A DNA stretch of 6,171 nt. Source: DASZHJ01 sp035938015. GTDB taxonomy: Bacteria; Pseudomonadota; Alphaproteobacteria; ATCC43930; CGMCC-115725. A program made the position numbers and the translations under genes. How positions within the stretch are numbered: position 1 is the stretch's first letter; every line of letters begins with the position of its first letter. Shown one piece after another: positions 1 to 5,156 of the stretch. The DNA lies in contig DASZHJ010000389.1 in NCBI GenBank assembly GCA_035938015.1, positions 1 to 6,171 on the forward strand, written 5' to 3'. Under the pieces are notes generated by a model, which saw only the letters and a program-made list of their open reading frames with translations, ran no database searches and was not told where the DNA came from.

Positions 1-307
1 CCATGTGGTGCTCGCAATGAGATTCGAAGCGGATGTCCCTCAGCACCACCATCTCGTCATAACCCTCGGTCTCCTCGAAGGTGCGCTGCAAGAGCTCGAC
101 GGGATCAGTCTGGTAGCCTTGGAAGAACTCTTCGAAGGAGCGCACCACGCGGCCGGGCGTGGCGCGCAAGCCCTCGCGCCCGGGATCATCACCTGCCCAC
201 TCTATAAGCACGCGGACCGCGGCCTCGGCCTCCTCGCGCGATGGCCGGCGCTGCGGCTGCGGTCGGGTGGGACTGGTCTTGCCAAAAGGAACGGGCTTCG
301 AGGCCAT
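1..307 (-). CDS. folE: GTP cyclohydrolase I (type IA), N-terminal part, cut by window edge
   Basis: FolE converts GTP to 7,8-dihydroneopterin triphosphate, the first step of tetrahydrofolate (pterin) synthesis, as a cytosolic zinc-dependent homodecamer. The first 102 codons are visible, about half of the usual roughly 200 residues. After a Pro/Arg/Gln-rich leader of about 25 residues comes the family's substrate-free helical region with DPGREGLRATPGRVVRSFEE (residues 41-60). The diagnostic SHCEHHM (96-102) follows, where C98 and H101 correspond to the first two zinc ligands and H100 to the catalytic His of the E. coli enzyme. The third zinc ligand and the rest of the active site lie beyond position 1. 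ATG at 307 is preceded by AGGAG (318-322) with a 10-nt spacer, which supports this start. It lies 52 nt downstream of apaG in the same orientation, so co-transcription is possible. The family call is firm; the gene is partial only because the window ends. Confidence 0.95.
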   Translation of the reverse strand, partial: MASKPVPFGKTSPTRPQPQRRPSREEAEAAVRVLIEWAGDDPGREGLRATPGRVVRSFEEFFQGYQTDPVELLQRTFEETEGYDEMVVLRDIRFESHCEHHM

Positions 308-317
308 GACACGATGA

Positions 318-322
318 CTCCT
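318..322 (-). promoter_or_regulatory. Ribosome binding site of folE
   Basis: On the minus strand AGGAG lies 10 nt before the ATG at 307. It is a good Shine-Dalgarno match with slightly long spacing, and it supports the chosen folE start. Confidence 0.6.
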
Positions 323-359
323 GCGATGCGGAATGTAGGGCGCGCTCGGCGCGGGCGTC

Positions 360-809
360 TCAGTTGAGGCGGACCGCCTGGTGTGGACTGTCGAGCGAGA
401 AGGCGGGGATTGCCACGGCGAAGCTCTCGCCGGCCTTGGTTTCCATCTCGTAGCTGCCGACCATGATCCCCGAGGGCGTCGGGAGCGGCGTGCCGCTCGT
501 GTACTCGAACGCCTCGCCTGGCTTCAGGATCGGCTGCTCACCTACCACGCCCGCGCCTTTCACCTCCTGCATGCGTCCGAGAGCGTCCGTGATCCGCCAG
601 TGGCGGCGGCGCAACTGAACGGTCTCCGGCCCGTGGTTCTCGATGCGCACGTGGTAGGCCCAGACGTAGTGATCCTCGGGGGGCGAGGATTGGTCCTCCA
701 GGAAGAACGGCTTGACCACGACCTTGATCGAGCGCGTGGTCGCCGAATAGGCCGCCGCCGAGCCTCGCCCCGCGGACCGTTTAGAGGGAGACACGGGCGC
801 CACCATCAT
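360..809 (-). CDS. apaG: ApaG-domain protein (Co2+/Mg2+ efflux-associated)
   Basis: ApaG is a small cytosolic protein with a fibronectin-III-like beta-sandwich. It was linked to cobalt resistance and magnesium efflux through CorA in Salmonella, but its biochemical role is unsettled. The 149-residue product carries the whole domain from about residue 21 to the end: TTRSIKVVVKPFFLEDQSS near the start, RRRHWRITDALGR (67-79), the GxGxxG element G85-A-G87-V-V-G90 followed by EQPILKPGE, FEYTSGTPLPTPSGIMVGSYEM (101-122), and the terminal AFSLDSP. Family members are usually about 125-130 residues, so roughly 20 N-terminal residues are extra. ATGs occur at 809 and 806 and GTGs at 803 and 794; no clear ribosome binding site separates them. 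An in-frame stop just upstream (813-815) limits the start to this cluster. It lies between the MFS gene and folE, all on the minus strand. The family is certain; the exact start is not. Confidence 0.95.
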   Translation of the reverse strand: MMVAPVSPSKRSAGRGSAAAYSATTRSIKVVVKPFFLEDQSSPPEDHYVWAYHVRIENHGPETVQLRRRHWRITDALGRMQEVKGAGVVGEQPILKPGEAFEYTSGTPLPTPSGIMVGSYEMETKAGESFAVAIPAFSLDSPHQAVRLN

Positions 810-814
810 CGATC

Positions 815-836
815 ATCTCATCATTTTGTATGAGAT
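815..836. repeat. 7-bp perfect inverted repeat over the apaG promoter
   Basis: ATCTCAT (815-821) and ATGAGAT (830-836) are perfect reverse complements separated by 8 nt. The dyad surrounds the candidate -10 element and the presumed transcription start of apaG. Placement and AT-rich arms fit a repressor operator better than a terminator, since there is no GC-rich stem and no U tract. No known operator was recognised. Confidence 0.35.
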
Positions 837-850
837 ATGTGGTGCGTCAA
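823..850 (-). promoter_or_regulatory. Candidate sigma-70-type promoter for apaG
   Basis: Reading the minus strand, TTGACG (845-850, five of six to the -35 consensus) is followed after 16 nt by CAAAAT (823-828, four of six to the -10 consensus). Transcription would begin near 816, leaving only about 7-10 nt before the apaG ATGs at 809/806, so the message would be nearly leaderless. This could give apaG and folE a promoter independent of the upstream MFS gene. It is inferred from motif matches only. Confidence 0.4.
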
Positions 851-875
851 GCCTTTAGGGAAAGGTGAGCGTGCG

Positions 876-2123
876 CTACTCGGCCGGCGCGGGCTCGACG
901 CGAGGCACGCGCAAGGCCCGGCTCTTGCCGACCCTGAACGCGGTGCCGATGGTGAGGGCGAGCGCCGCCGCCGAGAGGACGAACACCATTCGCGGCTCGC
1001 CTCGATCGAGGAACATGCCGAGCACCGGCGGGGTCACTGCAGCGCCGAGATCGAGGCCGGAATAGACGAAGCCGAACACCTTGCCGGTGGCGCCCACCGG
1101 CGTGGCGCCCCGCACCAGCATGTCACGCGATGGCGTGGTGCTGCCCGAGGCAAAGCCCGCCAGTGCCACAATGGCGACGATCGCGGGATCGGGCAGCTGG
1201 ACGAAGCCGACCACCAACATGGTCGCCGCGGCGACCAGTAGGCCGACCGCCACGATTCCCTCATGCCGTATACTCCGATCGGCGGCGACGCCGCCAACGA
1301 CAACGCCCATTGAGCTCGCCAAGAGATAGGCGCTGAGGGCCGCGCCCGCGGTCGCGAGGGACGTGCCATAGAGTTGGTTGAGCGCTGCCGGCATGAAGGT
1401 CTGATTGCCCGTCAGCGACACCGACAAGAGGGCGAAATAGGTGAAGCACAGCAGGACCGGCGGCGAGGCGAGCAACGCAAGGGTGCTCGCGCTCAGTGGC
1501 TTCTTGCCGATGGCAGGTGCTGCGGTGCGCGGGATCCGCGCGGAGACGAGCACGCTGCTTTGACTGGCGAGAAATAGCACGATGCCCAAGCCCGCGATGC
1601 CCGTCATCGCCAGCGCGCCGCGCCAACCAACGATGCTCGCGAGCGCGAGCACGGTCACGGGAGCCGCGGCCCAGCCGATGTTGCCGGAGAGCGTGTGCAC
1701 ACCATAGGCGCGCGCCATCCTAGACTTGCTCACGGTGTGGCTCAGGATCGAGTAGTCGGCGGGGTGGAACACGCTGTTGCCGAGGCCCGCGAGCACCACC
1801 AGCGCAATCGCAACCCAAAAGCTCTGCATCAGGCTCATGAGCGCGACACTCGCCGCTACGAGACCAAGGCCGCTCAGCAGCACCCGGCGCGCGCCGAACC
1901 GATCCACCAGGAAACCCGACGGCGTTTGAGCCAGCCCAGAGGCCGCATAGAAGGCGGCCATCAAGAGGCCCGCCTCCTCGAAGCCAATACCCAGGGATTC
2001 CGTGATGAAAGGAAACAGCGGCGGCAGTACCAGCTGATAGAAATGGCTGCATCCGTGGCCCGCGGCCACGAGGGTGATGACCTTGACGTCTCGCCGAGCG
2101 CTGTTTGCGGTGATGTCGGTCAT
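876..2123 (-). CDS. Major facilitator superfamily (MFS) transporter
   Basis: This is a secondary transporter of the inner membrane with about 12 hydrophobic segments in 415 residues, the usual MFS length. Visible marks are an early AGHGCSHFYQLVLPPLFPFI (residues 21-40, TM1), the MFS loop 2-3 motif GFLVDRFGARRVL (70-82), GLGNSVFHPADYSIL (113-127), which is typical of a fosmidomycin-resistance-like/YfcJ-like branch, a central Lys/Arg-containing linker around 195-212, and GKVFGFVYSGLDLGAAVTPP (347-366) in the C-terminal half. The substrate cannot be read from the sequence. I chose ATG 2123 because family similarity begins soon after it. Upstream in-frame ATGs at 2159, 2156 and 2207 would add 12, 11 or 28 residues, and none of these starts has a strong ribosome binding site. 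It follows hpnL in the same direction (stop of hpnL at 2227), so it may be the third gene of the hpnKL transcript; a drug or metabolite exporter unrelated to hopanoids is equally possible. Confidence 0.9.
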   Translation of the reverse strand: MTDITANSARRDVKVITLVAAGHGCSHFYQLVLPPLFPFITESLGIGFEEAGLLMAAFYAASGLAQTPSGFLVDRFGARRVLLSGLGLVAASVALMSLMQSFWVAIALVVLAGLGNSVFHPADYSILSHTVSKSRMARAYGVHTLSGNIGWAAAPVTVLALASIVGWRGALAMTGIAGLGIVLFLASQSSVLVSARIPRTAAPAIGKKPLSASTLALLASPPVLLCFTYFALLSVSLTGNQTFMPAALNQLYGTSLATAGAALSAYLLASSMGVVVGGVAADRSIRHEGIVAVGLLVAAATMLVVGFVQLPDPAIVAIVALAGFASGSTTPSRDMLVRGATPVGATGKVFGFVYSGLDLGAAVTPPVLGMFLDRGEPRMVFVLSAAALALTIGTAFRVGKSRALRVPRVEPAPAE

Positions 2124-2226
2124 GCCGGAGGTGCGTGGGTGGGAAAGCGCCGGCATCATGGTCCCGGCGACTCCGCGAGTCCATATGGGGGAGGGCGGAG
2201 CAGCCATGCGCCGCCGATTTGCGCCG

Positions 2227-3222
2227 TCAATCCGCGGGCTGCGGGCTCGCTGCGAGGGCGAGGGAGCGACGGCGCCAAGCCCGGAGCTCGACCAGCTTCC
2301 ACGCCAGGAGCGCGGGCACGGCCAGCAGAACCTCGCGGGCGCGCTTCAAAAGCGAGAGCGCCAGCGCAATCTCGGGGCCGAGGCCAAAGATCGCGCCGAG
2401 CGCGACATAGCCGCCTTCCTGCACGCCCACCGCCGCGGGGACTGCGAAGGCGGCGCTTCTCAAAGCGAGGGCAAGGCTCTCGAGGATCAGCACCTCGCGC
2501 AGACCGAGCGGCGCATCGAGGAGCCAAAGCGCAAGCCAGGCCTCGCCGGCGCCCGCGACCCAGCCTAGGCAATGCCAGAGGAAGCCGCGAAGCAGCGCGC
2601 TTGGACGGCGATAGATCGCCTGCACCTCGCCATGGAGTCCGACCAGCTCGGGGAGCCGCGCCCACGGTGCGTGCGCGGCGAGGCGATGCGGTAAGGGTTC
2701 CAGCCAACGCAAGATCCCGCTGCGTTGCGCCAGGAGGAACGCGAACGCAGTCAGCGTCGCCATGCCCAAGCCGATAACCGACCAGAGCGCGAGGGCGTCG
2801 TTTCGCCCATCCAGCACCAGAAGCACGAGGCCCAGCGCCGTAAAGGCGAGTTGGCTCAGGAATTCGAGTGTGAGGTCGACAACCGTGGCGGCGCCGGCGG
2901 TGCCGGTGCCGACGCCGTGAAGCGTCATTACGCGAATCGCCACCAGCTCGCCGCCGATCGGGATAAACTCGCTGACGCTGGATCGCAAGAACCGTGCCCA
3001 GATCATCAGCAGGCTCGATCCCGTGGGCGCGGGTTCGAGCACCGAGCGCCACGCCAAGCCGCATACGGCGATCGGCAGGGCGTTGAAGAGCGTGACAGCG
3101 AGCACGCCAGAGATTCCCGTCGCCACCACGGCGTCGACGATCTGATCCGCGCCCGCCCAAACCACCAGTCCCGCGCAGAGCGCTAGGCCCGCGAGGAGCG
3201 CCGTGATCGTGCGGAGCCTCAT
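2227..3222 (-). CDS. hpnL: Hopanoid-associated integral membrane protein HpnL (lysylphosphatidylglycerol synthase TM-like)
   Basis: HpnL proteins are multi-pass inner-membrane proteins of the lysylphosphatidylglycerol-synthase transmembrane (UPF0104) superfamily, found in hopanoid clusters. Their biochemical role is unproven; lipid movement is often suggested. The 331 residues hold about 7-9 hydrophobic segments: 5-23, about 37-57, 120-138, 145-165, 215-235, 245-262, 272-291 and 296-312. Two conserved loops fit the superfamily: EFIPIGGELVAIRVM (85-99) and the glycine-rich VPAAVGVQEGGY (261-272), followed by KRAREV near 293. The C-terminus is basic (WRRRS) and probably cytosolic. ATG 3222 overlaps the hpnK stop as ATGA and has AGGAG 7 nt upstream (3230-3234), so the start is well supported and translation is probably coupled to hpnK. 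The lysylphosphatidylglycerol-synthase catalytic domain is absent, so it should not aminoacylate lipids itself. Confidence 0.88.
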   Translation of the reverse strand: MRLRTITALLAGLALCAGLVVWAGADQIVDAVVATGISGVLAVTLFNALPIAVCGLAWRSVLEPAPTGSSLLMIWARFLRSSVSEFIPIGGELVAIRVMTLHGVGTGTAGAATVVDLTLEFLSQLAFTALGLVLLVLDGRNDALALWSVIGLGMATLTAFAFLLAQRSGILRWLEPLPHRLAAHAPWARLPELVGLHGEVQAIYRRPSALLRGFLWHCLGWVAGAGEAWLALWLLDAPLGLREVLILESLALALRSAAFAVPAAVGVQEGGYVALGAIFGLGPEIALALSLLKRAREVLLAVPALLAWKLVELRAWRRRSLALAASPQPAD

Positions 3223-4151
3223 GAGCGCGCTCCTGATAGTCCGGCCGCCAGCGGGGTTTCGGTGGAGACCTCCGTCTGCGGGCGGGCAAGGTCTCCGAAC
3301 GTCGCGAGCACGGCTCCAGAGGCGTCGACGGCGGCTCGCACGGATGGATCGACGAGCGCCGCCAGCTCGGCCTCGGGCCGATAGCCGTCCGGTAAGGCAT
3401 CGGTCGGACCCCAGCGTCGGGTCGCCGGATGCAGATAGAGTTCAGTGACGCCGTCGGGCATCGCCGCAAGGAGCTCGCGCACTCGCGCTGAGTTCAGACG
3501 CCCGCTGTCCGCCAAGCCAAGAATGGCGTCGTTGAATCGGATGCCGCCGCGCGCAAGCCGTCGTTTCATCGCGGGAGTTCGATCGCGCATAGGAAATGCG
3601 GCGAGCCAGTCTCGCAGACGCTTGCCAGCGCCATCCCCGCGTCGCGCGACGGCGGGCTCATCGGGCACGCGGACTGCCGTGATACCGAACTCGCGCGCGA
3701 ACCGCAGCAGGATCACCTGCACTGTCGGGTGCAAATGGAAATGGTGATGACCGTCGACGTGATCGAGTCGGAGTCCCGTCCGGTGAAACGCCGTAAGCTG
3801 AGCGCGGATCTCGGCCTCCACCTGCGACTGCGCGCGGCTGCTGAGGTAGATCCGTGCGCCCAAGCGAAGAGGGTCGTTCGAAAACCGACCATCGACTCCG
3901 ACCAGGTCCGGGATCTGCTCGGGGGGCAGCGCCGGCCGCCCGTCGATCAGCACGAGGTGCAAGCCGACGCCAAGGCGCGGCAAGCGGCGCGCGCGATCGA
4001 CCGCGTCTCCCGCGGCGGATGCCGTGACCATCAAGCTCGCGGAGGTGAGAATGCCGCTGGTATGACCAAGCTCGACCGCCTCGTTCACGGGAACGGCCAA
4101 ACCAAAATCATCGGCGGTGACGATCAATCGCTTCGGCACTATTCCTCGCAT
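3219..4151 (-). CDS. hpnK: HpnK, YdjC/ChbG-like carbohydrate deacetylase of hopanoid biosynthesis
   Basis: HpnK removes the acetyl group from the N-acetylglucosaminyl head group that HpnI attaches to bacteriohopanetetrol, before HpnJ converts it to the cyclitol ether. It acts at the cytosolic side or membrane surface; no signal peptide is seen. The 310-residue product begins with KRLIVTADDFGLAVPVNEAVE (7-27), whose Asp pair D14-D15 is the metal/catalytic motif of the YdjC family. GVGLHLVLIDG (61-71), the histidine-rich HVDGHHHFHLHP (131-142) and ELYLHPA (237-243) supply the other expected metal and active-site residues, so the enzyme looks intact. GLHLVLIDG with PVNEAVELGH matches HpnK rather than generic chitooligosaccharide deacetylases. 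The start is uncertain: ATG 4151 is taken because similarity begins at once; ATG 4199 or TTG 4205 would add 16 or 18 Pro/Arg/Ser-rich residues, and GTG 4139 has AGGA nearby. It is the first gene of a minus-strand operon and is divergent from the response regulator. Confidence 0.9.
   Translation of the reverse strand: MRGIVPKRLIVTADDFGLAVPVNEAVELGHTSGILTSASLMVTASAAGDAVDRARRLPRLGVGLHLVLIDGRPALPPEQIPDLVGVDGRFSNDPLRLGARIYLSSRAQSQVEAEIRAQLTAFHRTGLRLDHVDGHHHFHLHPTVQVILLRFAREFGITAVRVPDEPAVARRGDGAGKRLRDWLAAFPMRDRTPAMKRRLARGGIRFNDAILGLADSGRLNSARVRELLAAMPDGVTELYLHPATRRWGPTDALPDGYRPEAELAALVDPSVRAAVDASGAVLATFGDLARPQTEVSTETPLAAGLSGARS
3230..3234 (-). promoter_or_regulatory. Ribosome binding site of hpnL inside the hpnK 3' end
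   Basis: AGGAG on the minus strand lies 7 nt before the hpnL ATG and within the last codons of hpnK. Together with the ATGA stop/start overlap at 3219-3222 it fixes the hpnL start and indicates translational coupling. Confidence 0.7.
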
Positions 4152-4358
4152 CCGGCTCGGTGATGACCGTGAGCGCGCAGGCCGAGGCGCCTCAGTCATC
4201 TCCAATGCGCTTCAAAGGCGGAACTCGGCAACGCGCGCGTCTGCGCGGACGCTGCTCGAAAAGTCACAGATCGGCCCAGGCAGTCTTCCCGTCGCACTCT
4301 CTCATGACAGCCGCGGATTGCAAAGTCTCTGCGCCTTGCTAATCAGGAGGCAAAGCAT

Positions 4359-4449
4359 CCTCAATTGAATTAGCTGTCAGTTTCTAACGCAGATGTTAAT
4401 ATTCGGGCGAGCCGCACAGGTGTAGGCAAATATCCACCAGCCTCAATTG
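4359..4449. repeat. 9-bp direct repeat CCTCAATTG flanking the two-component promoter
   Basis: CCTCAATTG occurs at 4359-4367 and again at 4441-4449, 82 nt apart and in the same orientation. The first copy extends into the 8-bp palindrome TCAATTGA (4361-4368). The copies bracket the candidate promoter at 4374-4402. A regulator-binding role is possible, but two copies of a 9-mer in an AT-rich region is thin evidence. Confidence 0.3.
4374..4402 (+). promoter_or_regulatory. Candidate sigma-70-type promoter for the two-component operon
   Basis: CTGTCA (4374-4379, four of six to the -35 consensus) and TAATAT (4397-4402, four of six to the -10 consensus) are separated by 17 nt. Transcription would start near 4409, giving a leader of about 65 nt before ATG 4476. 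It lies in the AT-richest stretch of the window. Motif-based only. Confidence 0.35.
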
Positions 4450-4475
4450 CGGACATATCAGCCGTGGCAGAGTTC

Positions 4476-5156
4476 ATGCGCAGAGTCCTCGTGGTCGAAG
4501 ACGATCGAGAGACCGCCGGCCAGATGGCGGCCTGCTTGGCCGATGGCGGATATGCAGTCGATCTCGCGGTCGACGGCAACGAGGCGCTCGAGCGCGGCCG
4601 CAGCGGCGACTATGCGGTGATTACCGTCGACCGCCTTCTGCCGGGACTCGATGGCCTCGAGGTGGTGCAGCGGTTGAGGACCACGGGGGTCACCACGCCG
4701 GCGCTGATCATCAGCGCGCTCGGCGAGGTCGACGACCGCGTGCGCGGATTGCGCGCGGGCGGCGACGACTATCTCGTCAAACCGTTCGCGCTGGCGGAGA
4801 TGCTGGCGCGGGTCGATGCACTGGCGCGGCGCAGCGGCACCGTCGTCAAGGAGACCGTGCTCCGGGTCTCGGACCTCGAGATGGACCTGCTGGCGCGGCG
4901 CGTGCGCCGGGGCGGCGTGGATCTGGACCTGTTGCCGCGCGAGTTTCAGCTGCTCGAATATTTCATGCGGAACGAGGGTCGCGTGGTCTCTCGCGCGATG
5001 CTGCTGGCAAATGTCTGGGACGTGCATTTCGATCCCATGACCAACATCGTCGATGTCTATGTCGGTCGGCTGCGCCGCAAGGTCGATGCCGGCGACGCAC
5101 CGCCGCTGATCCACACCGTGCGCGGCGTCGGATTCTGTCTTCGTGCTCCTCAGTAA
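4476..5156 (+). CDS. Two-component response regulator, OmpR/PhoB family
   Basis: This is a cytosolic DNA-binding transcription regulator activated by phosphoryl transfer from a histidine kinase. The 226-residue product has the standard layout. The receiver domain covers residues 1-117 with acidic pocket E8-D9-D10, phospho-acceptor D52 in TVDRLLPGLDG, switch residue S80 and K102-P103. The winged-helix domain covers about 128-224 with LLPREFQLLEYFMRNEGRVV (152-171), the recognition-helix region TNIVDVYVGRLRRKVD (189-204) and the terminal HTVRGVGFCL (213-222). All key residues are present. ATG 4476 is chosen because MRRVLVVEDD places the first strand at the N-terminus as in the family; a GTG at 4464 would add four residues. 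Neither start has a strong ribosome binding site. The kinase gene overlaps the 3' end by 14 bp, so the two form one operon. Its targets are unknown; the divergent hpnK operon is a candidate by position only. Confidence 0.95.
   Translation: MRRVLVVEDDRETAGQMAACLADGGYAVDLAVDGNEALERGRSGDYAVITVDRLLPGLDGLEVVQRLRTTGVTTPALIISALGEVDDRVRGLRAGGDDYLVKPFALAEMLARVDALARRSGTVVKETVLRVSDLEMDLLARRVRRGGVDLDLLPREFQLLEYFMRNEGRVVSRAMLLANVWDVHFDPMTNIVDVYVGRLRRKVDAGDAPPLIHTVRGVGFCLRAPQ

Larger units (their letters stand above)
4152..4475. other. Divergent intergenic region between hpnK and the response regulator
   Basis: About 320 nt separate the chosen hpnK start (or about 275 nt if hpnK starts at 4199) from the response-regulator ATG. 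The hpnK-proximal half (to about 4330) is GC-rich and resembles coding DNA or leader; the half next to the regulator (about 4340-4440) is clearly AT-richer, as expected for promoters. I see no credible gene, tRNA or small-RNA terminator. It holds a candidate plus-strand promoter (4374-4402) and a 9-bp direct repeat (4359-4367 and 4441-4449). No convincing minus-strand promoter for hpnK could be picked out. Confidence 0.6.

Noticed and set aside
341..353. CGCGC/GCGCG hairpin between apaG and folE
   Set aside because: Short 5-bp stem in very GC-rich DNA with no U tract; expected by chance and not a convincing terminator or attenuator.
381..833. Plus-strand open frame opposite apaG
   Set aside because: No recognisable domain; apaG on the minus strand is unambiguous.
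852..865. CCTTT/AAAGG hairpin just after the MFS stop as a terminator
   Set aside because: Only a 5-bp AT-containing stem with a 4-nt loop and no U tract; too weak to call a terminator.
1695..2777. Long plus-strand open frame (360 codons) antisense to hpnL and the MFS gene
   Set aside because: Its translation is Arg/Ala/Gly/Pro-rich with no recognisable domain, and it spans two well-supported membrane-protein genes on the other strand; typical of spurious frames in high-GC DNA.
2156..3469. Long minus-strand open frame (437 codons) overlapping hpnL in another frame
   Set aside because: Low-complexity, Arg-rich translation that crosses the hpnK/hpnL junction; hpnL in the alternative frame has clear membrane segments and family motifs.
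4237..4252. GCGTC/GACGC dyad upstream of hpnK as a riboswitch or attenuator
   Set aside because: A single 5-bp stem with no further structure or known riboswitch motif.
4458..5114. Minus-strand open frame opposite the response regulator
   Set aside because: His/Gln/Arg/Asp-rich shadow of the regulator with no domain; the plus-strand gene has every receiver and winged-helix key residue.
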